A stretch of DNA of 5,152 bases. Source: Bryobacterales bacterium (GTDB lineage Bacteria; Acidobacteriota; Terriglobia; Bryobacterales; Bryobacteraceae). The stretch covers positions 1 to 5,152 of the forward strand of contig JAEUQE010000382.1 in the NCBI GenBank assembly GCA_016789785.1. Direction: 5' to 3'. Position 1 is the stretch's first letter. Every line of letters begins with the position of its first letter. This document shows positions 1 to 5,152 of the stretch, piece by piece. The translations under genes and the position numbers were made by a program. A model generated the notes under the pieces. The model made no database searches, was not told the DNA's origin, and saw only the letters and a list, made by a program, of their open reading frames with translations.

Positions 1-26
1 GGGAGCAGGTCGAGCTTCTTTCCCAT
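1..26 (-). CDS. N-terminal fragment of a gene leaving the window, possibly a PadR-family regulator
   Basis: An ATG at 26-24 on the minus strand opens a frame reading MGKKLDLLP up to the window edge, so only nine residues are visible. This beginning, a short basic stretch followed by LDLL(P/Q), resembles the N-terminus of acidobacterial PadR-family transcriptional regulators, where it usually continues as GTLDLLILK at the start of the winged-helix domain. That match is from memory of the family and rests on very few residues. The gene has the same orientation as its upstream neighbour, whose stop is 65 bp away. A perfect TTGACA lies upstream at 69-64. No Shine-Dalgarno is obvious just before the ATG. 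It could equally be an unrelated protein or a chance ATG. Confidence 0.38.
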
Positions 27-40
27 AGGCAGACTATTGA

Positions 41-69
41 TGTATGCGGGCAGTCACCAGCCCTGTCAA
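41..69 (-). promoter_or_regulatory. candidate sigma70-type promoter for the left-edge gene
   Basis: On the minus strand a perfect -35 hexamer TTGACA (69-64) is followed, after 17 nt, by CATACA (46-41), which matches only 3 of 6 positions of the TATAAT consensus. Transcription would begin around 34-36, about 10 nt before the ATG at 26, giving a very short leader. The placement between two same-strand genes is sensible, but the -10 is poor. Confidence 0.3.
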
Positions 70-91
70 GAGCTTTTCGGACGGCGGGTTG

Positions 92-577
92 TTAACGCTG
101 CGTGCGAGGCTTCCGTGCCGTGCGTTTCGTTGCTGCCGTGGATTTCGGCGATGCCGGGCGCGGAGTGAGCGCATCGCCAAGTTGATAGGCCTCGCGCAGC
201 CAGTCCGTGAAAGGAGATTCCACTTCATCGCGATGCGTGATGCGGAGCATGTGCGCCAGTTTGATCTTCGACGCTTTCAGCACGCGGCGGATTTGCGGCG
301 CCTCGATCGAGCGCGAGAGAAAGATGCACACTTCGAGAAACTTCCGCTGCGGACGCACAAAGAAGTAGCACGACTTCCGCGAAAACATGATGGAGTTGTG
401 CGACGCATAGATTCGCTGCTCGCCAAAGGCTTCCGCGGTTTCACGAATCCGTTCGTACGCGTCGCGCAGGTCCTCCGGCAGACCTCGCAGAAGAGCCTGC
501 TCCGTGGTGGTCCAGCAATCGTGTTCCTCGCCTGGACCGATCCATTGCTTGCAGTGATAGCACTGACGTCCGTCCAT
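92..577 (-). CDS. DUF5655-like small protein with an N-terminal CxxC...HxC motif
   Basis: From the ATG at 577 the product is 161 residues. Residues 6-21 contain Cys6-x2-Cys9-x9-His19-x-Cys21, a likely zinc-binding knuckle, followed by WTTTEQALL. The core, about residues 30-137, contains LRDAYERIRE, FGEQRIYASHNSIMFSRKSC, a hydrophobic strand region (FLEVCIFL) and an ending HRDEVESPFTDWLREAYQL. This resembles the DUF5655 domain found in many soil bacteria, whose function is unknown to me; I assign none. The last roughly 20 residues are rich in Lys, Arg, Pro and Thr and probably disordered. No signal peptide or membrane segment is visible, so a cytoplasmic location is likely. A GTG at 658 would add 27 residues, but that extension runs straight through the hairpin at 597-634 and looks non-coding, so I prefer 577. 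The sequence before 577 offers only a weak, close GGA. Confidence 0.75.
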   Translation of the reverse strand: MDGRQCYHCKQWIGPGEEHDCWTTTEQALLRGLPEDLRDAYERIRETAEAFGEQRIYASHNSIMFSRKSCYFFVRPQRKFLEVCIFLSRSIEAPQIRRVLKASKIKLAHMLRITHRDEVESPFTDWLREAYQLGDALTPRPASPKSTAATKRTARKPRTQR

Positions 578-596
578 CGTTCCATTTTGCGGCAGA

Positions 597-634
597 ATCA
601 GCCCCCGCGCGAGAGTACTGGCGCGGGGACTGAT
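597..634 (-). terminator. strong hairpin, probable terminator of the receptor gene
   Basis: Arms 597-610 and 621-634 pair over 14 positions with a single mismatch (C602/A629) around a 10-nt loop (611-620). The inner eight pairs are all G-C (CCCCGCGC with GCGCGGGG) and the outer five restore pairing as ATCAG with CTGAT. It lies 67 bp beyond the receptor stop and 20 bp before the ATG of the next gene. The U-tract on the minus strand is weak (GATTCTG), so termination is inferred from the stem and its position. The stem is symmetric and could also stop transcription on the plus strand. Confidence 0.55.
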
Positions 635-700
635 CTGTTCCGCGATTATTCGCTGCACGTGTGGCTTCTTCGCCCGAGGCGCGTGCCTCGCGGTTCGCGC

Positions 701-3700
701 TCAGAACTGGAAGCGTGCCACGATCTGCCCGCTCCGCGGTGGCGAGAAGACACTGCCAGCGTTGATACGGCCGAAGCCCGAAATCGGCACACCCGCATTG
801 TTTCGAACCGGCGTTGCCAGCGCGTTGCCGAAGTCGGGGTTGTTCAGATACGTCCGGTTGAACACATTGAAGAACTCGGCGCGAATCGACAACGTCATGC
901 CTTCACGGACCGCGATGTTGCGCCCGAAGTTGAGTTGCTCGTCATAGCGGCGCGCGAAACGGTAATCGTCGAAGTAGGGAGCCGAGAAGCCCCACTGGCC
1001 CGGTCCCGGATCCGCCCATGCTTTCGGATTCAGCACGAATTCGGCGTTCGGATCGATGCAGTGGCAATTCAGATCCTTGAGGAAGAGCGGCTCGCCCGGA
1101 ACGCGATTGGCGAACGTGCCGCGGAACAGCAGCGCATTCAGATTGTTCTGCGCTCCGGGAACACGAATCGGCGTGCCACTGCTATAGCGGAAGATCCCGC
1201 CCACCACGTAGTCGCTCAACAGCCAGCGCGTCAGCTTGTTCCTGCGGATCACCGGGGTCTGGTAGTTGATGCCGGTGACGAAGACATGCGGCTGATCCGA
1301 ACTGGAGAAGGTCTTCTGGTTCCGGCGGTTGAACACATCGTTGATCGGCACAACCGCGCCAGTGTTGTCTTCCACTGTGGTCAACGTCTTTGACCACGTG
1401 TAAGCCACCGTCATGGTGAGTCCTCGGGAGTAGCGCTTCGTCGCCTTGATCTGAAGCGAGTCATACCAGTTGTTGCCGAGCGGAGCCCAAAGGGTTCCCA
1501 GACCGCCGAACTGCGGGAAAGGCCTTAGCGTCTGCGCCACCGTTGCCGACGTGGGGAAACCCGCATAGGGCAGACGGTTGAAGCCCCGCTGTGCCGCAAG
1601 CGGTGAATCGACGCGTGACGTAAGCAGCGTGCGATCTTCCGCACGGTTCAGATCGAGCCCCGCTCCGCGAATGCGATCTTCGCTGAGGGCGTTGTATTCC
1701 ACCAGTCCATTCGCCATGAACCATGCGCCACGATTGCCGACGTAAGCGGCCTCAACGACCAGATCGGTGAAGAACTCGCGCTGCACGCTAAGGTTCCAGT
1801 TCATGATGCGCGGAGGACGTCCCGCATTCGGATCCACGATCGCGGGAGGCGAATCCAACTGGCCACGGCTCGGGCGAATGCCCGCATCGTAGCTGGCCAC
1901 CAGCAGATCGTTGACGTTGTAGCTCAGCCCATTGTTCAGGGTGACCGCGGGGCTGCCAAATGCAGGCGTGGTGAAGTTGATGGTGTTGAATCCCATGCCA
2001 AGGGAGTTGCCACCGCCGATGTACCGGAACTGCGACGTCTGGCCATAGGACACGGCGAAACCACCGCGCACCACGGTCTTCGGATTGAGCTGATAGGCGA
2101 TGCCGAGCCTTGGCCCGATCGCATAGGGATAGGCGCTCGCGAACGTGCAATTACATCGCCCCGGTCCGTTGCCTTCATAGATGGTGGCGCCGGGCAAACC
2201 GCCCGCCGCGGGATTCGCGATCGTCGGAGCCCACATGCTCTGCCGCCGCCACAACTCACGCGGTGCAGGCTGCAAGTCGTAACGCAGTCCGTAGTCGAGC
2301 GTGAGTTTGCGTGTCACCTTCCACGTGTCCTGAACGAAGAATGCCCACGACATCTTGCGGTACTGCGGATCCTGCGTATTGCTCACACTGGCATTGTTCA
2401 CTTGGCCGAGGAGGAAACTTGCGTACGGAAAGCCAACGTTCCCGCCTGGGAGCGCAACGCCTTCCAGGGCCGGAAGACCAGTCTGCGCGGCGCCGAAGCC
2501 GAAGGTTCCGGCGACGTTGTTCGTATTGCGGTTCGTGAAGTTCGAGTTCCCCCACTCGCCTCCCGCCTTATAGGTATGGTTGCCGCGAACGTAGGTGAGG
2601 TTCGCAAGTCCGGTGAGTTGATCCTGTACGTAGAGATTGCGATTGGTGGGCCCAATATCAATCATGCCGCCCTGCGCGTTGTTCAGCCCCGTCATGCGCG
2701 GGAAGCCTGCCGCGAAACCACCCTTCAATCCCAGTTGGCCCGCCGTATCGAAGCTTGAGATCGACTCCGGAGCAGCGTCGGGATTGTAGTAGCGCACATA
2801 GCCCGCACCCACGTGGAGCAGCAGCACCGGCGAGAGCGACTGATCGTAGTTGATGCGGACCGTGTTGCTGCGGATCAACTGATCGCGGCGGGCACTGATC
2901 GGATCGGGCAACCCATCCTGACCGTTGTCCTTATCCGTGCGCTGGCTCGAATAATAGCCCGACACCTTCGAACTGCCGGAGAAGTTGTGGTCGACCTTGA
3001 TGCTCGGAATCGCCTGGATCTTGCGATACTGCGCGCGGCGTTCGAAGTTGTTGATGCGGTCGCCGGTGAGGGGCGTGGGAATCAGAGACTGAATCTTCGC
3101 CGCCACAGGGTCAAAACGTGAAGTGGGAATAATGTTTCCGGGGAAGACGTCGCGATAGGTGCGGCCATCCACCACACGCGCCGTGTTCGGATCATAGATG
3201 CTGTTCTCCAACAGGGAGCGCCCGAGTTGATCCTGACCCAGCACCCGGCCAGTCAGCGCGCCGCTGAAGTTGCCGCCGCGGTAGTCGCTGGTGGGCACGG
3301 TGCCGAGCCCGTAGTACTGATTCTGAATGTCGCGGAACATCTCATAGTTGAAGAAGAAGAACGTCTTGCCGCGGCCGTTGTAGATCTTCGGAAGCCAGAC
3401 AGGGCCGCCGATGGAGCCGCCAAAGTCGTGACGCCGGACACGTGGCCGGATCAGTCTGCCGCGCCCGTCATTGGTAAACGGCACGCCCGCGTTGAATGCC
3501 TCGTTGACCATGTAGTCATAGGCGCTGCCATGAAATTGATTGGTGCCGGAGCGCGATGTGAAGTTGAACAGGCCGCCACCCACTTGACCAAACTCCGCCG
3601 CGAAGTTTGATGTCTGCAGCGTGAACTCCTCCAGCGCCTCCACCGATGGTTGCGATTCATCGGAAACGCGTGAATCCAGGGAACTCGTCGCGTCCTGTCC

Positions 3701-4264
3701 TTCAAACACGATCTTGAAGGTTGCCGCGGGAGCGCCATTCACGCGAATCGAGTTCCAGCCGCTGATGCTGGCTCCAGGAGCGAGTTGCACAAAGCTGAGT
3801 GGATTCCGGACGGCGCCCGCGCCAAGTCCGAAGTTCAGCGGAAGATTGTTGAGTTGCTCACGTAGCACCGTGGTGCTCTGCGTGGCGGACTCGGTCTTCA
3901 GCAGGCTCGCATCCGCCGTCACGCTGATCGATTCGCTGGTGGAACCAAGTTGCAGCACGACGTCGACGCGTACCGTTTGCGCCACTTGTACGCGCACACC
4001 TTTCTGCTCATAGCGCCGGAAACCCGTCACTTCGACCGCAATATCGTAGGTGCCGGAAGGCACATAGGGAATCGTGAAGTTGCCAGTATCCGTGGTCACC
4101 CCTTTGAAGACCACGCCATTGGCAGGATTGGTCGCGGAGACTTCCGCGTTGGGAACTAACGCGCCGACAGGATCGCTGATAGTTCCAGTGATCACGCCGC
4201 GGTCTCCTTGGCCGCTGAGCAAGGCAGCCAGCAGCAACAGCAGAACAGGGCTGAATCTATACAT
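701..4264 (-). CDS. TonB-dependent receptor with N-terminal carboxypeptidase-regulatory-like domain (Oar-like)
   Basis: This is a complete outer-membrane beta-barrel protein of 1187 residues, the usual size of this expanded acidobacterial family. A signal peptide is clear: MYRF, then a Leu/Ala core at residues 6-16. Residues about 22-107 form a carboxypeptidase-regulatory-like beta-sandwich, with G27..I29..DP..GA..VP38.A, TGNF at 60-63, PSGTY at 69-73 and GF at 81-82. A plug-like region follows, with its typical NFAAEFGQVGGG and SGTNQFHGS at about 215-245. The rest is barrel, rich in aromatic alternation (YTWSKTL near the C-terminal third), ending in Phe1187 (FQF). No classical TonB box is obvious. 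The substrate cannot be read from sequence; in this family glycans, peptides or metal complexes are all possible. Two Cys-x-Cys pairs (704/706 and 1067/1069) probably sit in surface loops. Start choice: an ATG at 4276 lies 12 nt upstream in frame but has no Shine-Dalgarno, while the ATG at 4264 has GGAG six nt upstream and gives a cleaner signal peptide. Confidence 0.93.
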   Translation of the reverse strand: MYRFSPVLLLLLAALLSGQGDRGVITGTISDPVGALVPNAEVSATNPANGVVFKGVTTDTGNFTIPYVPSGTYDIAVEVTGFRRYEQKGVRVQVAQTVRVDVVLQLGSTSESISVTADASLLKTESATQSTTVLREQLNNLPLNFGLGAGAVRNPLSFVQLAPGASISGWNSIRVNGAPAATFKIVFEGQDATSSLDSRVSDESQPSVEALEEFTLQTSNFAAEFGQVGGGLFNFTSRSGTNQFHGSAYDYMVNEAFNAGVPFTNDGRGRLIRPRVRRHDFGGSIGGPVWLPKIYNGRGKTFFFFNYEMFRDIQNQYYGLGTVPTSDYRGGNFSGALTGRVLGQDQLGRSLLENSIYDPNTARVVDGRTYRDVFPGNIIPTSRFDPVAAKIQSLIPTPLTGDRINNFERRAQYRKIQAIPSIKVDHNFSGSSKVSGYYSSQRTDKDNGQDGLPDPISARRDQLIRSNTVRINYDQSLSPVLLLHVGAGYVRYYNPDAAPESISSFDTAGQLGLKGGFAAGFPRMTGLNNAQGGMIDIGPTNRNLYVQDQLTGLANLTYVRGNHTYKAGGEWGNSNFTNRNTNNVAGTFGFGAAQTGLPALEGVALPGGNVGFPYASFLLGQVNNASVSNTQDPQYRKMSWAFFVQDTWKVTRKLTLDYGLRYDLQPAPRELWRRQSMWAPTIANPAAGGLPGATIYEGNGPGRCNCTFASAYPYAIGPRLGIAYQLNPKTVVRGGFAVSYGQTSQFRYIGGGNSLGMGFNTINFTTPAFGSPAVTLNNGLSYNVNDLLVASYDAGIRPSRGQLDSPPAIVDPNAGRPPRIMNWNLSVQREFFTDLVVEAAYVGNRGAWFMANGLVEYNALSEDRIRGAGLDLNRAEDRTLLTSRVDSPLAAQRGFNRLPYAGFPTSATVAQTLRPFPQFGGLGTLWAPLGNNWYDSLQIKATKRYSRGLTMTVAYTWSKTLTTVEDNTGAVVPINDVFNRRNQKTFSSSDQPHVFVTGINYQTPVIRRNKLTRWLLSDYVVGGIFRYSSGTPIRVPGAQNNLNALLFRGTFANRVPGEPLFLKDLNCHCIDPNAEFVLNPKAWADPGPGQWGFSAPYFDDYRFARRYDEQLNFGRNIAVREGMTLSIRAEFFNVFNRTYLNNPDFGNALATPVRNNAGVPISGFGRINAGSVFSPPRSGQIVARFQF

Positions 4265-4270
4265 AAAACT

Positions 4271-4274
4271 CTCC
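4271..4274 (-). promoter_or_regulatory. ribosome binding site deciding the receptor start
   Basis: GGAG (minus strand, within ATGGAGAGTTTTATG) lies six nt before the ATG at 4264. It overlaps the first codons of the alternative ATG at 4276, which itself is preceded by CTTCCCAA with no ribosome-binding motif. This favours 4264 as the translation start. Confidence 0.6.
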
Positions 4275-4294
4275 ATTTGGGAAGACTAAAATCA

Positions 4295-4312
4295 AAAGTT
4301 GCCGCCAAGTTT
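4295..4312. promoter_or_regulatory. imperfect dyad over the cytochrome start codon, possible operator
   Basis: AAAGTTG-CCGC-CAAGTTT is symmetric except for one G/G mismatch in the arms (six of seven pairs, 4-nt centre). It spans the TTG start of the cytochrome and lies about 30 bp upstream of the receptor start, between two divergent genes. A dyad this short and imperfect can occur by chance. Confidence 0.18.
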
Positions 4313-4466
4313 ATCACAGCAACCGCTCCGCATCCTGACGTTGACCGTTGCATTTGCGGTGCTGTGCGCCGCTGCGCCAACGTATGTCGGCAGCCGGGCG
4401 TGCGAGCCATGCCACGCGGAGATTGCCGCGGGTTACCGCACTACCGCGATGGCGCGCACCAGCGCC
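4299..4466 (+). CDS. c-type cytochrome (multiheme/TPR-like family), N-terminal fragment cut at the junction
   Basis: A TTG at 4299 opens a frame with a signal peptide: a polar start with one Arg, a hydrophobic stretch at residues 12-25 (ILTLTVAFAVLCAA), and likely cleavage near AAA-P. The mature start, TYVGSRACEPCHAEIAAGYR, contains one heme c site, Cys35-x2-Cys38-His39. YVGS.AC..CHAEI...T.MARTS is the usual beginning of periplasmic cytochrome or TPR-cytochrome proteins in acidobacteria (family knowledge). Only about 55 residues look genuine. After MARTS (to 4463) the frame stays open to 5084, but the residues there are Arg/Pro/Ser-rich low-complexity translation of the opposite strand of the ABC genes, so the gene is truncated. 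TTG is the only early start, because an in-frame TAA lies at 4287-4289. No good Shine-Dalgarno is present; GGGAAG at 4279-4284 is too far away. Confidence 0.7.
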
Positions 4467-4921
4467 AGTCGCTGCGCCTCGCCACCCGAGAGCTGTGACG
4501 GCCGGGACTCGGCCAGGCCAGCCAACCCGACCCAGGCCAGCAGCCGTTCGGCCTCCGCGGCGCGCTCGTCGAGCGCGAAGCCCCGCCAGCGCAGGGTCGT
4601 CAGCGCGTGCTCGCGCACCGTGAGGTGGGGCCACAGTGCCAGGTCCTGGGCGATCATCCCGATCCCGCGGCGCTCGGGTGGCACGCGCAGGTCGTGGCCG
4701 CTGGACCAGCTCGCGCCCTCCCACTGGATCGAGCCGGCGACGGGCGCGATCAGCCCGGCGATGGCCCGCAGCAGCGTGGACTTGCCGGCGCCGGACGGGC
4801 CCATGATCACGACGTGCTCCCCGGGGTTGACGTCGAACGAGACTGCGCTCAGCACCTGGCGCGAGCCCAGGCGCACGCCGAGCTCGCGCACCGCGAGACC
4901 CGCGGGGCTCGGCGCGCTCAT
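4433..4921 (-). CDS. ABC transporter ATP-binding subunit, C-terminally truncated at the junction
   Basis: This is the ATPase of an ABC importer, acting on the cytoplasmic face of the inner membrane. From the ATG at 4921 the visible motifs are an A-loop region (VRLGSRQVLSAVSF, 16-29), Walker A GPSGAGKST (41-49), the Q-loop Gln92 in GMIAQDLALWPHLTV, and the signature LSGGEAQR (144-151). The protein then stops: after LALVRAIA (to residue 159) come VVR and a TAA at 4433, with no Walker B, D-loop or H-loop. Family members continue here with the LLLLDEP segment and are usually over 200 residues, so about one third or more is missing and this fragment could not hydrolyse ATP. The last three codons and the stop come from antisense of the cytochrome gene. 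The overall pattern is like the FbpC/ThiQ/PotA-type group; the substrate is unknown. The frame extends upstream to 5128, but that part overlaps the permease. The ATG at 4921 overlaps the permease stop as ATGA, which fixes the start. Confidence 0.85.
   Translation of the reverse strand: MSAPSPAGLAVRELGVRLGSRQVLSAVSFDVNPGEHVVIMGPSGAGKSTLLRAIAGLIAPVAGSIQWEGASWSSGHDLRVPPERRGIGMIAQDLALWPHLTVREHALTTLRWRGFALDERAAEAERLLAWVGLAGLAESRPSQLSGGEAQRLALVRAIAVVR
4445..4463. other. chimeric junction between an acidobacterial-like and a high-GC sequence
   Basis: Plus-strand codons fit the cytochrome family through MARTS, ending at 4463. Minus-strand codons fit the ABC family through LALVRAIA, ending at 4445. 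The 19 nt between these limits fit both, because the codons for ARTS on one strand read as LVRAI on the other. Each family match breaks off on the far side of this stretch, and base composition rises sharply to the right. Confidence 0.75.
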
Positions 4922-5152
4922 GCGCGGGACCCTCGCAGACCGTGCGTCGCGCTCAGCACGAGGAGCGGCGTGGCGCAGACCAACGCGAACACCAGGGCCA
5001 GGGCCGCCAGCTCGTCCTCGCGTGCGAACACCACGTTGGCGTACAGCCGTGACGCGAGCGCGGACTGACCAGCCCGGAGCATGACGAAGGCGTCCGTCTC
5101 GCGCAGGGCGAAGGCGAACGCGAGACACCAGCCGACGAGGATCGCAGGCCGC
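4918..5152 (-). CDS. ABC transporter permease, C-terminal fragment entering from the right edge
   Basis: Reading the minus strand from 5151 gives 77 residues without a stop, ending in TGA at 4920-4918. It starts RPAILVGWCLAFAFALRETD and continues with SRLYANVVFAREDELAALAL. Two hydrophobic segments, residues about 4-16 and 48-68, flank a short loop. The ALRETDAF...LYN/YAN..F.R.DE pattern is that of the last loop and final membrane helix in binding-protein-dependent permeases of the iron, thiamine or spermidine type (family knowledge). It is the inner-membrane channel subunit partnering the ATPase that follows. The stop overlaps the ATPase start by 4 bp (ATGA), implying co-transcription and coupled translation. 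The EAA loop lies outside the window. The substrate cannot be determined. Confidence 0.75.
   Translation of the reverse strand, partial: RPAILVGWCLAFAFALRETDAFVMLRAGQSALASRLYANVVFAREDELAALALVFALVCATPLLVLSATHGLRGSRA

Noticed and set aside
34..228. 64-residue minus-strand frame overlapping the end of the small protein
   Set aside because: Arg-rich out-of-frame shadow of the DUF5655-like gene that runs into the candidate promoter.
578..658. 27-residue extension of the small protein from a GTG at 658
   Set aside because: It contains the strong hairpin at 597-634, and the conserved-looking protein starts at the ATG at 577.
675..690. Second hairpin CGAGGC-GCGT-GCCTCG just after the receptor stop
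   Set aside because: Only six pairs and no T-tract; the longer stem at 597-634 is a better terminator, though this one could add to RNA stability.
44..1393. A 449-residue open frame on the plus strand
   Set aside because: It lies antisense to the small protein, the terminator hairpin and the receptor C-terminus, is Arg-rich with no recognisable domain, and is the kind of long shadow frame expected opposite GC-rich coding sequence.
2402..3610. Series of plus-strand open frames (2402-2758, 2813-3121, 3227-3610)
   Set aside because: All are antisense to the intact receptor gene and show no domain or ribosome binding site.
4467..5084. Continuation of the cytochrome frame past the junction, giving a 261-residue protein
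   Set aside because: The residues after MARTS are low-complexity Arg/Ser/Pro translation of the strand opposite the ABC ATPase and permease; the fusion is a by-product of the join.
4922..5128. N-terminal extension of the ABC ATPase to 5128
   Set aside because: It overlaps the permease coding sequence in another frame and is Arg/Gly-rich, while the ATG at 4921 overlaps the permease stop as ATGA and begins a normal ABC N-terminus.

Overview
The window looks like two unrelated pieces of DNA joined at about 4445-4463. The left piece, about 4.45 kb, reads like an acidobacterium of the Solibacter/Bryobacter type. It carries a very long TonB-dependent receptor with an N-terminal carboxypeptidase-regulatory-like domain, a small CxxC...HxC protein with a DUF5655-like core, and the first residues of a c-type cytochrome beginning YVGSRACEPCH. 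These are family resemblances recalled from knowledge, not database results. The right piece, about 0.7 kb, holds two genes of an ABC importer and is visibly richer in G+C. Counted by hand, 4681-4740 is 45/60 G+C and 2701-2760 is 36/60. Its source is a high-GC bacterium that cannot be named from this much sequence.

Layout, left to right. Positions 1-26 (minus) hold nine N-terminal residues of a gene that runs off the window, possibly a PadR-type regulator, with a TTGACA box upstream. Positions 92-577 (minus) encode the small DUF5655-like protein. Positions 578-700 are intergenic and contain a strong 13-bp-stem hairpin, the probable terminator of the receptor gene. Positions 701-4264 (minus) encode the receptor, complete at 1187 residues. 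A 34-bp gap separates it from a divergent cytochrome gene that starts at 4299 (plus) and is cut off after about 55 codons. Positions 4433-4921 (minus) hold the N-terminal two thirds of an ABC ATPase, cut just before Walker B. Positions 4918-5152 (minus) hold the C-terminal end of its permease partner. Permease and ATPase overlap by 4 bp (ATGA) and are clearly one operon.

In function, the left piece is an outer-membrane uptake or binding receptor next to a divergently transcribed, probably periplasmic, heme protein. The right piece is an inner-membrane importer. I see no sign that the two halves belong together. Both genes at the join are broken within conserved domains, and the join lies on a stretch of about 19 nt that fits both families. 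An assembly chimera is the simplest explanation, with recombination the less likely alternative. I found no CRISPR array, tRNA, rRNA, insertion sequence or new defence-like system. No gene-free stretch exceeds 300 bases.
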